The position numbers and the translations under genes are program-made. The notes below the pieces were generated by a model. It was not told the origin of the DNA. It did not search any database and saw only the letters and a program-made list of their open reading frames with translations. Below, piece after piece: positions 8,047 to 16,195 of a stretch of DNA of 64,000 nt; the first letter of the stretch is position 1, and every line of letters starts with the position of its first letter. Source of the stretch: Pelomonas sp036404855 (lineage in GTDB: Bacteria; Pseudomonadota; Gammaproteobacteria; Burkholderiales; Burkholderiaceae_C); the NCBI RefSeq assembly GCF_036404855.1, contig NZ_DASWYS010000301.1, positions 18,293 through 82,292 on the forward strand, in the 5' to 3' direction.

Positions 8047-8370
8047 TCAGACACGGAAGGATTCGCCGCAGCCGCAGCGGTCCTTCTCGCGTGGGTTGCG
8101 GAACTTGAAGCCTTCGTTCAGGCCCTCGCGGACGAAATCCAGCTCGGTGCCGTCGAGATAGGGCAGGCTCTTGGGGTCGATGAGGATCTTGACCTCGTGC
8201 CCCTCGAACACGACGTCCTCGGGCGCGGCCTCGTCGGCGTACTCCAGCTTGTAGGCCAAGCCCGAGCAGCCGGTGGTCTTGACGCCCAGGCGCACGCCAA
8301 TGCCCTTGCCACGCTTGGCGATGTAGCGCTTGACGTGGCGGGCAGCGGCCTCGGTCAGGGTCACCGACAT
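8047..8370 (-). CDS. iscA: A-type Fe-S carrier IscA
   Basis: The 107-residue protein is an A-type carrier that moves [4Fe-4S] clusters to targets. The three conserved cysteines sit at C35 (TTGCSGLAYKLEY), C99 and C101 (RCGCGESF), the same numbering as E. coli IscA. The start at 8370 is one base beyond the iscU stop, so the genes are tightly coupled. Position between iscU and hscB identifies it as IscA rather than ErpA or SufA. Confidence 0.96.
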   Translation of the reverse strand: MSVTLTEAAARHVKRYIAKRGKGIGVRLGVKTTGCSGLAYKLEYADEAAPEDVVFEGHEVKILIDPKSLPYLDGTELDFVREGLNEGFKFRNPREKDRCGCGESFRV

Positions 8371-8371
8371 A

Positions 8372-8758
8372 TCAGTTCGTGTGCTTGGCGCGGTAGTCGT
8401 CCACGGCCGCCTTGATGGCGTCTTCGGCCAGGATGGAACAGTGGATCTTGACCGGCGGCAGGGCCAGCTCTTCGGCGATCTGCGTGTTCTTGATGGTCAG
8501 CGCCTCGTCCAGGCTCTTGCCCTTGACCCATTCGGTGACGAGGGAGCTGGAGGCGATGGCCGAGCCGCAGCCATAGGTCTTGAACTTGGCGTCCTCGATC
8601 AGGCCGGTCGCCGGGTTGACCTTGATCTGCAGCTTCATCACGTCGCCGCAGGCCGGGGCCCCGACCATGCCGGTACCGACATCCTCGTCGCCCTTGTCGA
8701 AGTTGCCGACGTTGCGGGGGTTCTCGTAGTGGTCGACGACCTTTTCGCTGTATGCCAT
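8372..8758 (-). CDS. iscU: Fe-S cluster scaffold IscU
   Basis: The 128-residue scaffold receives sulphur from IscS and iron to build clusters. Ligands are C37 and D39 (GAPACGD), C64 (TYGCGSA) and H106/C107, with the LPPVK loop at 100-104 that HscA recognises. Length and all functional residues are those of IscU; no extra domain is present. It is preceded by AGGAG (minus strand, 8762-8766) close to the ATG and follows iscS by 20 bases. Confidence 0.98.
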   Translation of the reverse strand: MAYSEKVVDHYENPRNVGNFDKGDEDVGTGMVGAPACGDVMKLQIKVNPATGLIEDAKFKTYGCGSAIASSSLVTEWVKGKSLDEALTIKNTQIAEELALPPVKIHCSILAEDAIKAAVDDYRAKHTN

Positions 8759-8778
8759 GGTGTTCTCCTAGTTCGCGA

Positions 8779-9999
8779 TCAGTGCGCCGCCCACTGGATG
8801 GTCGACAGGTCGATGCCATCCTTGTACATGTCCCACAGCGGGGACAGCTCGCGCAGCTTGGCGACGCGGTCGGTCAGCACGCTGATCGCATAGTCAATCT
8901 CTTCCTCGGTCGTGAAGCGACCGATGGTCATGCGCAGCGAGCTGTGTGCCAGCTCATCGCTGCGGCCCAGCGCGCGCAACACGTAGCTGGGCTCCAGGCT
9001 GGCCGAGGTGCAGGCCGAACCGGACGACACCGCCAGGCCCTTCACGCCCATGATCAGCGACTCACCCTCAACGTAGTTGAACGAGATGTTCAGGTTGTGC
9101 GGGACCCGCTGTTCCAGGTCGCCGTTGATGAAGGTCTGCTCGATGCCGGACAGGCCCTGCACCAGGCGGTTGTGCAGTGCACGGATGCGTTCGCTCTCCG
9201 CGCCCATCTCCTCGCGGGCGATGCGGAAGGCCTCGCCCATTCCGACGATCTGGTGCACAGGCAGCGTGCCCGAGCGCATGCCTCGCTCATGGCCGCCACC
9301 GTGCATCTGCGCTTCCAGACGCACACGCGGCTTGCGGCGCACGTACAGCGCACCGATGCCCTTGGGGCCATAGGTCTTGTGCGAGGCCAGGCTCAACAGG
9401 TCGATGGGCAGCTTGGACAGGTCGATGGCGACCTTGCCGGTCGCCTGGGCCGCGTCGACGTGGAAGATGATGCCGCGCTCGCGGCACAGGTTGCCCAGCG
9501 CAACGACGTCCTGGATCACGCCAATCTCGTTGTTCACGTACATGACCGAGGCCAGGATCGTGTCCGGGCGCAAGGCGGCCTTGAAGGCGTCCAGGTCGAC
9601 CAGGCCGTTCTCCAGCACGTCGAGGTAGGTCACGTCAAAGCCCTGGCGCTCCAGCTCGCGCATGGTGTCCAGCACGGCCTTGTGCTCGGTCTTCACCGTG
9701 ATCAGGTGCTTGCCACGGGTCTTGTAGAACTGCGCGGCGCCCTTGAGCGCGAGGTTGTTGGACTCCGTGGCGCCCGAGGTCCAGACGATCTCGCGCGGGT
9801 CGGCGCCGATCAGCTCGGCCACCTGGACGCGGGCCTTCTCGACCGCCTCTTCCGCCTCCCAGCCCCAGGCGTGGCTGCGCGACGCCGGATTGCCGAAGTG
9901 CTCGCGCAGCCAGGGAATCATCGCGTCCACCACGCGGGGATCGCACGGCGTCGTGGCGCCGTAGTCGAGGTAGATCGGGAAGTGCGGGGTCATGTCCAT
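8779..9999 (-). CDS. iscS: cysteine desulfurase IscS
   Basis: The pyridoxal-phosphate enzyme takes sulphur from cysteine and passes a persulfide to IscU and to tRNA-thiolation partners. Visible are the N-terminal IYLDYGATTPCDPRVV, the PLP lysine in LASHKTYGPKG, and the mobile active-site loop SSGSACTSASLEPSYVL holding the catalytic cysteine near residue 328. At 406 residues it matches group I IscS (404). Two possible ATGs lie at 9999 and 9993; neither has a strong ribosome binding site. It is 23 bases downstream of iscR. Confidence 0.97.
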   Translation of the reverse strand: MDMTPHFPIYLDYGATTPCDPRVVDAMIPWLREHFGNPASRSHAWGWEAEEAVEKARVQVAELIGADPREIVWTSGATESNNLALKGAAQFYKTRGKHLITVKTEHKAVLDTMRELERQGFDVTYLDVLENGLVDLDAFKAALRPDTILASVMYVNNEIGVIQDVVALGNLCRERGIIFHVDAAQATGKVAIDLSKLPIDLLSLASHKTYGPKGIGALYVRRKPRVRLEAQMHGGGHERGMRSGTLPVHQIVGMGEAFRIAREEMGAESERIRALHNRLVQGLSGIEQTFINGDLEQRVPHNLNISFNYVEGESLIMGVKGLAVSSGSACTSASLEPSYVLRALGRSDELAHSSLRMTIGRFTTEEEIDYAISVLTDRVAKLRELSPLWDMYKDGIDLSTIQWAAH

Positions 10000-10022
10000 G
10001 GAACGGCTACTTTTGTTTCTTC

Positions 10023-10556
10023 TTACTTGCTGAACGCGCCGCCCAGGGCGAACACCGAGTTCGGCGCCGTCACGCGGATAGGCTTGAGGACCGGCTGGCT
10101 GGAAATCGCGCGCTTGACCGGTGCGGCCTCCACCTCGAAGCCCTTGGCCAGTTGCTCGTCGGCGAGCTTGCGCAGCGAGACGGAATCGAGGTACTCGATC
10201 ATCTTGGCGTTCAGGTTGGTCCAGAGTTCATGGGTGATGCAGCGGCCGCTGTCCTCGCCCATGCAGTTTTCCTTGCCGCCGCAGCCGGTGGCGTCCAGCG
10301 CCTCGTCCACGGCGACGATGATGTCGGCGACGGTAATGTCCTCCGCCTTGCGGCCGAGCGAATAGCCGCCGCCTGGGCCGCGGGTGCTCTCCACCAGCTC
10401 ATGGCGGCGCAGCTTGCCGAACAGCTGCTCCAGGTAGGACAGCGAAATCTGCTGCCGCTGGCTGATGGCAGCCAGGGCCACCGGGCCTGTATTCTCGCGC
10501 AGCGCCAGGTCCAACATCGCGGTGACTGCAAACCGGCCTTTGGTGGTGAGACGCAT
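10023..10556 (-). CDS. iscR: Fe-S cluster-sensing transcriptional regulator IscR
   Basis: This Rrf2-family winged-helix regulator represses the isc operon when it holds a [2Fe-2S] cluster. The 177 residues begin MRLTTKGRFAVTAMLDLAL, with the recognition helix region ISQRQQISLSYLEQLFGKLR and the wing RGPGGGYSLGR. Ligands C92, C98, C106 and H109 are visible. The C98-C106 spacing is two residues longer than the E. coli C98-C104, a small insertion in the cluster loop. I choose the ATG at 10556, seven bases after AGGAG. A candidate IscR operator lies 92 bases upstream. Confidence 0.96.
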   Translation of the reverse strand: MRLTTKGRFAVTAMLDLALRENTGPVALAAISQRQQISLSYLEQLFGKLRRHELVESTRGPGGGYSLGRKAEDITVADIIVAVDEALDATGCGGKENCMGEDSGRCITHELWTNLNAKMIEYLDSVSLRKLADEQLAKGFEVEAAPVKRAISSQPVLKPIRVTAPNSVFALGGAFSK

Positions 10557-10606
10557 ACAAACTCCTTTGCGAGACGCCCGGGCGGATGTCGTCCGAGGCA
10601 ATGAAT

Positions 10607-10620
10607 TCGGGTTAACCCGA
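10607..10620. repeat. perfect 14-bp palindrome in the iscR leader
   Basis: TCGGGTTAACCCGA is a perfect palindrome between the predicted iscR transcription start and the iscR ATG, about 50 bases upstream of the gene. It is a candidate second operator; no regulator is suggested by the sequence alone. Confidence 0.5.
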
Positions 10621-10647
10621 GGAGCTCAGACAATAGCCGAGCGAATC

Positions 10648-10672
10648 ATTTCCGATGATTTTACTCGACTAC
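10648..10672 (-). promoter_or_regulatory. type-1 IscR operator
   Basis: Aligned by eye on the minus strand, 19 of 25 positions fit the E. coli type-1 IscR consensus (half-sites TAGTCGAGT and TCGGAAAT around an A-rich centre). It overlaps the position expected for the -35 element if TATTGT (10635-10630) is the -10, as in the autoregulated E. coli iscR promoter. Confidence 0.6.
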
Positions 10673-10741
10673 TGCCGGCACTCCGGGATCCCCCTCGGTA
10701 GCCACAGCCGCCAAGGGGTTTCTTGCTGCAGCGCAGCAGCG

Positions 10742-12763
10742 TCAGCGCGCGGTGCCTGGCTTGCGCGCACTTTCTAGCGGCACGATGTTGTCGTGCACCA
10801 GGGCACCGAAGGCCTGTTCGCGCAATTGCGCCAGTTGGTCGCGCAGGCGGGCGGCCTGCTCGAATTCGAGATTTCGGGCATGTTCCAGCATCTGCTTTTC
10901 GAGCTGCGCCATGCGTTTGGCCAGATCCTTCTCCGACAGGTCCTCGACCTTGGCCGCCGCCAGCAACTTCGCGTCGTCGCGGCCGGCCTCCTCGGAATAG
11001 ACGCCGTCGATCAGGTCCTTGATGCGCTTTTGCACGCTGCGCGGGGTGATGCCGTGTTCCTCATTGAACGCCATCTGCTTGGCGCGACGGCGCTCGGTCT
11101 CGCTGATGGCCTTGCGCATGGACTCGGTGATGCGGTCTGCATACAGGATCGCCTTGCCGTTCAAGTTGCGCGCGGCCCGGCCGATGGTCTGGATCAGGCT
11201 GCGCTCGGCCCGCAGGAAGCCTTCCTTGTCGGCGTCCAGGATGGCCACCAGCGACACCTCGGGGATGTCCAGTCCTTCACGCAGCAGGTTGATGCCAACC
11301 AGCACGTCGAAGGCACCCAGGCGCAGGTCGCGCAGGATCTCGACGCGCTCGACAGTGTCCACGTCGGAGTGCAGATAGCGCACCTTGACGCCGTTGTCGC
11401 TGAGGTAGTCGGTGAGCTGCTCGGCCATGCGTTTGGTCAGCGTCGTGATCAGCACGCGCTCACCGGCCTCCACGCGCAGGCGAATCTCCTGCAGCACGTC
11501 ATCGACCTGGTGCGTGGCGGGGCGCACCTCGACAAGGGGGTCCACCAGGCCCGTGGGCCGTACCACCTGCTCGACCACCTGGCCGGCGTTGTCCTGCTCG
11601 TACTGCGCCGGCGTGGCCGACACGAAAACGGCCTGGCGCATCTTGCGTTCGAACTCGGCAAACTTCAACGGCCGGTTGTCCAGCGCGGACGGCAGGCGAA
11701 ACCCGTACTCCACCAGCGTGGGCGGCGGGTCGCCCGGCTCTGAGCCGGACAGGTGGCGGGTGTAGTTCTCGATGCCCTTGCAATGGCCCACCTCCTGCAG
11801 CATCTCCAGGTCAAAGCGCGTGCGCTGCTCGATGCGCTGCGCCTCGACGAGCTTGCCCTCCTTGACGAAGAAGCCTACGCGCTCGCGCAGCTCCTCCTTG
11901 ATCGTGTCGATGGCTGCCAGCACGCGTTCGCGCGGCGTCACGTAATGGCTGCTGGGGTACACGGTGAAGCGCGGGATCTTCTGGCGAATCTGACCGGTCA
12001 GCGGGTCGAACAGTGCCAGCCCCTCAATCTCGTCGTCGAACAGCTCGATGCGCAGTGCCAGCTCGGAATGCTCGGCCGGGAACACGTCGATGGTGTCACC
12101 GCGCACGCGAAAGTGGCCGCGGGTGAACTCCATCTCGTTGCGCGTGTACTGCATGCGGATCAGCTGGGCGATCACGTCGCGCTGCCCCATCTTGTCACCC
12201 ACGCGCAGCGTCATCACCATCTGGTGGTAGTCGCTGGGGTTGCCGATGCCGTAGATGGCCGACACGGACGCGACGATGACCACGTCGCGCCGCTCCAGCA
12301 GGCTTTTGGTGCAGGACAGGCGCAGCTGCTCGATGTGCTCGTTGATGGCGCTGTCCTTCTCGATGAACAGGTCGCGCTGCGGCACATAGGCCTCGGGCTG
12401 GTAGTAGTCGTAGTAGCTGACGAAGTACTCGACCGCATTCTTGGGAAAGAAGTCCCGGAACTCGCTGTAGAGCTGGGCCGCCAGCGTCTTGTTGGGTGCA
12501 AAGACGATAGCTGGCCGACCGAGTCGGGCGATGACGTTGGCCATCGTGAACGTCTTCCCCGAGCCGGTGACGCCCAGCAGTGTCTGGTAGCTCAGGCCAT
12601 CGTTGATGCCCTCCACCAGTTGCGCGATTGCGGCCGGCTGATCCCCCGCCGGCGGGAAAGGCTGGAACAGCTGAAACGGCGAGCCTTCGAAGCTGACGAA
12701 TTCGCCCTTGCGTTCCTCCGAGTCGCTTTCGGGGCCGGGCATGGCGTTCAAGGCTTCTTGCAT
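10742..12763 (-). CDS. uvrB: excinuclease ABC subunit UvrB
   Basis: This is the damage-verifying helicase-like subunit of nucleotide excision repair. The 673 residues equal the E. coli length. Visible are the P-loop GVTGSGKT (residues 64-71), the damage-probing beta-hairpin SYYDYYQPEAYVP, motif VI QTIGRAARN, and a C-terminal UVR domain (KQMLEHARNLEFEQAARLRDQL) that binds UvrA/UvrC. AGGGAAG precedes the ATG. The gene is divergent from the aminotransferase with 116 bases between. Unlike E. coli uvrB, I find no CTGT-N8-ACAG LexA box in that interval. Confidence 0.97.
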   Translation of the reverse strand: MQEALNAMPGPESDSEERKGEFVSFEGSPFQLFQPFPPAGDQPAAIAQLVEGINDGLSYQTLLGVTGSGKTFTMANVIARLGRPAIVFAPNKTLAAQLYSEFRDFFPKNAVEYFVSYYDYYQPEAYVPQRDLFIEKDSAINEHIEQLRLSCTKSLLERRDVVIVASVSAIYGIGNPSDYHQMVMTLRVGDKMGQRDVIAQLIRMQYTRNEMEFTRGHFRVRGDTIDVFPAEHSELALRIELFDDEIEGLALFDPLTGQIRQKIPRFTVYPSSHYVTPRERVLAAIDTIKEELRERVGFFVKEGKLVEAQRIEQRTRFDLEMLQEVGHCKGIENYTRHLSGSEPGDPPPTLVEYGFRLPSALDNRPLKFAEFERKMRQAVFVSATPAQYEQDNAGQVVEQVVRPTGLVDPLVEVRPATHQVDDVLQEIRLRVEAGERVLITTLTKRMAEQLTDYLSDNGVKVRYLHSDVDTVERVEILRDLRLGAFDVLVGINLLREGLDIPEVSLVAILDADKEGFLRAERSLIQTIGRAARNLNGKAILYADRITESMRKAISETERRRAKQMAFNEEHGITPRSVQKRIKDLIDGVYSEEAGRDDAKLLAAAKVEDLSEKDLAKRMAQLEKQMLEHARNLEFEQAARLRDQLAQLREQAFGALVHDNIVPLESARKPGTAR

Positions 12764-12879
12764 GGGGACTTCCCTGGGTTCACGGGCAAAATTGCTGCGC
12801 TGCGAAACCAGGCAGGTTAGCGCAGACCCCCGATCTTCAAGCCCTCCCCTGCTGCCAACGTCCTTTCAGGAAACCCGTC

Positions 12880-14073
12880 ATGTCCCAGTCGCTTTTTGCC
12901 GATGTCGCCCTTGCCCCCCGTGATCCCATCCTCGGTCTGAACGAGCAGTTCAATGCCGACACCCGCGCCGGCAAGGTCAACCTCGGCGTCGGCGTCTACT
13001 ACGACGAGAACGGCAAGCTGCCGCTGCTGAAATGCGTGCAGCAGGCCGAGGCCGCCATGGCCGCCACGCTCAAGCCGCGCGGCTACCTGCCCATCGATGG
13101 CATCGCCGCCTACGACAAGGCCGTGCAGAAGCTGGTGTTCGGCAGCGAACTCAAGCACGTCGCCACCGTGCAGGCGCTGGGCGGCACCGGTGCGCTGAAG
13201 ATCGGCGCCGACTTCCTCAAGCACCTCAGCCCCGGCGCCAAGGTGCTGATCTCCGACCCGAGCTGGGAAAACCACCGCGCGCTGTTCACGCAGGCCGGCT
13301 TCACGGTCGAGACCTACCCCTACTACGACGCAGCCAAAAAGGGCATCAACTTCGACGGCATGCTGGCCGCGCTGAACGCAGCCCCCGCCGGCACCGTCGT
13401 CGTGCTGCACGCCTGCTGCCACAACCCCACCGGCTACGACATCAGCGCCGAGCAATGGGCCCAGGTCGTGGCCGCCGCCAAGGCCAAGCACCTGACGCCC
13501 TTCCTGGACATGGCCTACCAGGGCTTCGGCTTCGGCCTGAAGGAGGACGGCGAGGCGGTGCGCCAGTTCATGGCCGCCGGCGTGGGCTTCTTCGTGTCCA
13601 CCAGCTTCTCCAAGAGCTTCTCGCTGTACGGCGAGCGTGTCGGCGCGCTGAGCGTGGTCTGCACCGGCGATGACGAGGCCGCCCGCGTGCTGTCGCAGCT
13701 GAAGATCATGATCCGCACCAACTATTCCAACCCACCCACGCACGGCGCCCAGGTCGTCGCCCAGGTGCTGTCCGACGACGCGCTGCGGGGTCTGTGGGAA
13801 GAGGAACTGGCCGGCATGCGCGTGCGCATCAAGGCCATGCGCTCGGCCCTGGTTGCGGCGCTGAAGTCGGCCGGCGTGACCCAGGACCTGTCCTTCGTCA
13901 CCGAGCAGCTGGGCATGTTCAGCTATTCCGGTCTGTCCGCCGCCCAGATGCAGCGCCTGCGCAACGAATTCGGCGTCTACGGCGTGGACTCGGGGCGCAT
14001 CTGCGTCGCGGCGCTGAACGAAGGCAACCTGCCCGTAGTGGCCGCCGCGATGGCGGCCGTCATGAAGGGCTGA
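12880..14073 (+). CDS. tyrB: aromatic amino acid / aspartate aminotransferase
   Basis: The 397-residue protein is a class I, subgroup Ia PLP aminotransferase of the AspC/TyrB type, cytoplasmic, interconverting aspartate, tyrosine or phenylalanine and their keto acids with 2-oxoglutarate. Key sequence: VNLGVGVYYDENGKLPLL at the N terminus, the NPTG motif in ACCHNPTGYD, DMAYQGFGFG, and the PLP lysine in STSFSKSFSLYGERVG near residue 246. The substrate-pocket residues do not let me separate AspC from TyrB; the TyrB name is the usual one for the Burkholderiales orthologue. AGGA lies 9 bases before the ATG. Confidence 0.93.
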   Translation: MSQSLFADVALAPRDPILGLNEQFNADTRAGKVNLGVGVYYDENGKLPLLKCVQQAEAAMAATLKPRGYLPIDGIAAYDKAVQKLVFGSELKHVATVQALGGTGALKIGADFLKHLSPGAKVLISDPSWENHRALFTQAGFTVETYPYYDAAKKGINFDGMLAALNAAPAGTVVVLHACCHNPTGYDISAEQWAQVVAAAKAKHLTPFLDMAYQGFGFGLKEDGEAVRQFMAAGVGFFVSTSFSKSFSLYGERVGALSVVCTGDDEAARVLSQLKIMIRTNYSNPPTHGAQVVAQVLSDDALRGLWEEELAGMRVRIKAMRSALVAALKSAGVTQDLSFVTEQLGMFSYSGLSAAQMQRLRNEFGVYGVDSGRICVAALNEGNLPVVAAAMAAVMKG

Positions 14074-14194
14074 AGCCCTCACGGAGTGCGAAGGATTGGC
14101 GGTTTGGCCGCCGATCCTGATGCTGCACCGCACAACGGCGAAAGCGTTTTCTGGCACCATTGACGCTTCCCCGCTCCCAGATTCAAGGCCGGTC

Positions 14195-15532
14195 ATGCTG
14201 TATCAGCTCTTCGAAACCCAGCGCGCCCTACTCAGCCCTTTCTCCGAGTTCGCGGCGGCGTCGGCCAAGCTCTACAGCCACCCGCTGTCGCCCTTCGCGC
14301 ACACGCCGATGGCCCAGCGCCTCTCGGCCGGGCTGGACCTGGCACACCGCCTGGCCAAGGACTACGAGAAGCCCGAGTTCGACATCCGCTCGGTCGAGGT
14401 CGACGGCGTGGACGTCGCCGTGCAGGAACTGGTGCCGCTGGAGAAGCCCTTCTGCCGCCTGCTGCGCTTCAAGCGCTACACGGACGACCTGAAGGTGCTG
14501 GCCAAGATGAAGGACCAGCCCACCGTGCTGGTCGTCGCGCCGCTGTCCGGGCACCACGCGACCTTGCTGCGTGAAACCGTCAAGCAGTTGCTGAAGTCGC
14601 ACAAGGTCTACATCACCGACTGGACCGACGCCCGCATGGTGCCGCTGGAGGTCGGTCCCTTCCACCTGGACGACTACATCCGCTACGTCCAGGAGTTCAT
14701 CCGCCATGTCGGCGGCGCCGACTGCCACGTCATTTCCGTCTGCCAGCCCACCGTGCCGGTGCTGGCGGCCATCTCGCTGATGGCGTCGGTCGGCGAGGCC
14801 ACGCCGCGCAGCATGACCATGATGGGCGGCCCCATCGACGCCCGCAAGAGCCCGACTGCCGTCAACAACCTGGCCATGAACCGCAGCTTCAGCTGGTTCG
14901 AGAACAACGTCATCTATCGCGTGCCGACCAACTTCCCCGGCGCCGGCCGCGAGGTCTACCCGGGCTTCCTGCAGCACACCGGTTTCGTCGCCATGAACCC
15001 GGACCGCCACCTCACCTCGCACTACGACTACTTCCTGGATCTGGTGCGCGGCGACGACGAGGGCGCCGAGGCCCACCGCCGCTTCTACGACGAGTACAAC
15101 GCCGTGCTGGACATGCCGGCCGAGTACTACCTCGACACCATCAAGACTGTCTTTCAGGACTTCGCACTGGTCAACGGCACCTGGCAAGTGGATGGCCAGT
15201 ACGTCCGGCCCCAGGACATCAAGACCACGGCACTGCTGACCGTCGAGGGTGAGCTGGACGACATCTCCGGCGCCGGCCAAACCCGGGCCGCCCACGACCT
15301 CTGCTCCGGCGTGCCCAAGCAGCACCAGTTCCATTACGACGCCATCGGAGCGGGGCACTACGGCATCTTCTCGGGCCGTCGCTGGCGCGAGAAGGTCTAC
15401 CCCGAGGTGCGCGACTTCATCGCCAAGTACGAAGCCGCACCGCTGAAGCAGACCGCCAAGGTCACGGTCGCCAAGCCGATCGCCAAGCCGGCCGCCAAGC
15501 TGGCCGCCAAGCGCACGCGACGCCAGGCGTGA
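14195..15532 (+). CDS. phaZ: intracellular polyhydroxyalkanoate depolymerase with lysine-rich tail
   Basis: The protein mobilises intracellular PHB granules. Counting from the ATG at 14195 (MLYQLFETQRALLSPF), the thiol nucleophile is C183 (SVCQPTVP), the acid D355 (EGELDDISG) and the base H388 (GAGHYGIF); this triad has exactly the numbering reported for Ralstonia eutropha PhaZ1. Length is 445 residues against about 419 for that enzyme. The excess is a C-terminal tail (about 416-445) with repeated AKP/AAK units ending KRTRRQA, like histone H1 or phasin PhaF tails. Its TGA overlaps the GTG of the next gene, so the two are coupled. The 120 bases upstream contain no other gene. Confidence 0.93.
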   Translation: MLYQLFETQRALLSPFSEFAAASAKLYSHPLSPFAHTPMAQRLSAGLDLAHRLAKDYEKPEFDIRSVEVDGVDVAVQELVPLEKPFCRLLRFKRYTDDLKVLAKMKDQPTVLVVAPLSGHHATLLRETVKQLLKSHKVYITDWTDARMVPLEVGPFHLDDYIRYVQEFIRHVGGADCHVISVCQPTVPVLAAISLMASVGEATPRSMTMMGGPIDARKSPTAVNNLAMNRSFSWFENNVIYRVPTNFPGAGREVYPGFLQHTGFVAMNPDRHLTSHYDYFLDLVRGDDEGAEAHRRFYDEYNAVLDMPAEYYLDTIKTVFQDFALVNGTWQVDGQYVRPQDIKTTALLTVEGELDDISGAGQTRAAHDLCSGVPKQHQFHYDAIGAGHYGIFSGRRWREKVYPEVRDFIAKYEAAPLKQTAKVTVAKPIAKPAAKLAAKRTRRQA

Positions 15533-16173
15533 ACCTCGCAGAGCTGATCGACGCCGCGCTGCCGCAGACCCAGTGCACCCGCTGCGGTTACCCGGATTGC
15601 CGCGCCTACGCCGACGCGATCAGCGCGGGTGATGCCGACATCAACCAGTGCCCGCCCGGCGGCGCCGAGGGCGTGCGCCGGCTGGCCGCCCTCACCGGCC
15701 GCCCGGCTCTGCCGCTGAACCCCAACAACGGCGTCGAGGCCACCCGCGGTGTGGCCGTCATCGACGAAGCCTGGTGCATCGGCTGCACGTTGTGCATCAA
15801 GGCCTGCCCGGCCGACTGCATCGTCGGAGCGCCGAAGGCCATGCACGTCGTTGTGGCCGCCCAGTGCACCGGGTGTGAACTCTGCGTGCCGGCCTGCCCG
15901 GTGGACTGCATCTCCATGCCCGAGGTGACCGCGGCCACCGGCTGGGCCGCCTGGAGCCAGCCGCAAGCCGCCGAGGCCCGCGAGCGCTACGCCTTCCGCC
16001 AGTTCCGCCGCCATCGCGAGGCCGAGGAGAACGAGGCGCGCCTGATGGCCAAGGCTGAGGCCAAGCTGGCCGACCTGCCGGCGGCATCGGTCATCACGGA
16101 TCCGGCGCAACTGGACCGCAAGCGCGCCGTCATCGAGGCGGCGCTGGCGCGCGCCCGCGCCAAGCGCGGCTGA
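15529..16173 (+). CDS. RnfB/RsxB-like polyferredoxin lacking a membrane anchor
   Basis: The 214-residue protein starts with GTG overlapping the phaZ stop (GTGA). It has an N-terminal Fes-type cluster motif (QCTRCGYPDC then C about 20 residues later), then two 4Fe-4S ferredoxin motifs, CIGCTLCIKACPADC and CTGCELCVPACPVDC, and a charged helical C-terminal tail of 70 residues. RnfB of the Rnf/Rsx electron-transport complex has the same cluster order but begins with a transmembrane helix that is missing here. No rnfA, C, D, G or E gene is nearby, so it is probably a stand-alone soluble electron carrier. Its coupling to nth, a 4Fe-4S enzyme, suggests (inference only) a link to cluster redox state. 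Confidence 0.85.
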   Translation: MNLAELIDAALPQTQCTRCGYPDCRAYADAISAGDADINQCPPGGAEGVRRLAALTGRPALPLNPNNGVEATRGVAVIDEAWCIGCTLCIKACPADCIVGAPKAMHVVVAAQCTGCELCVPACPVDCISMPEVTAATGWAAWSQPQAAEARERYAFRQFRRHREAEENEARLMAKAEAKLADLPAASVITDPAQLDRKRAVIEAALARARAKRG

Positions 16174-16195
16174 GCGCTGCCGAAGCCGGCCGACA

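Noticed and set aside
12764..12879. LexA box upstream of uvrB
   Set aside because: E. coli uvrB is SOS-controlled, so I looked for CTGT-N8-ACAG in the uvrB/aminotransferase gap; none is present.
12817..14196. 459-codon open frame opposite the aminotransferase
   Set aside because: Shadow of a complete class I aminotransferase with intact PLP motif on the plus strand.
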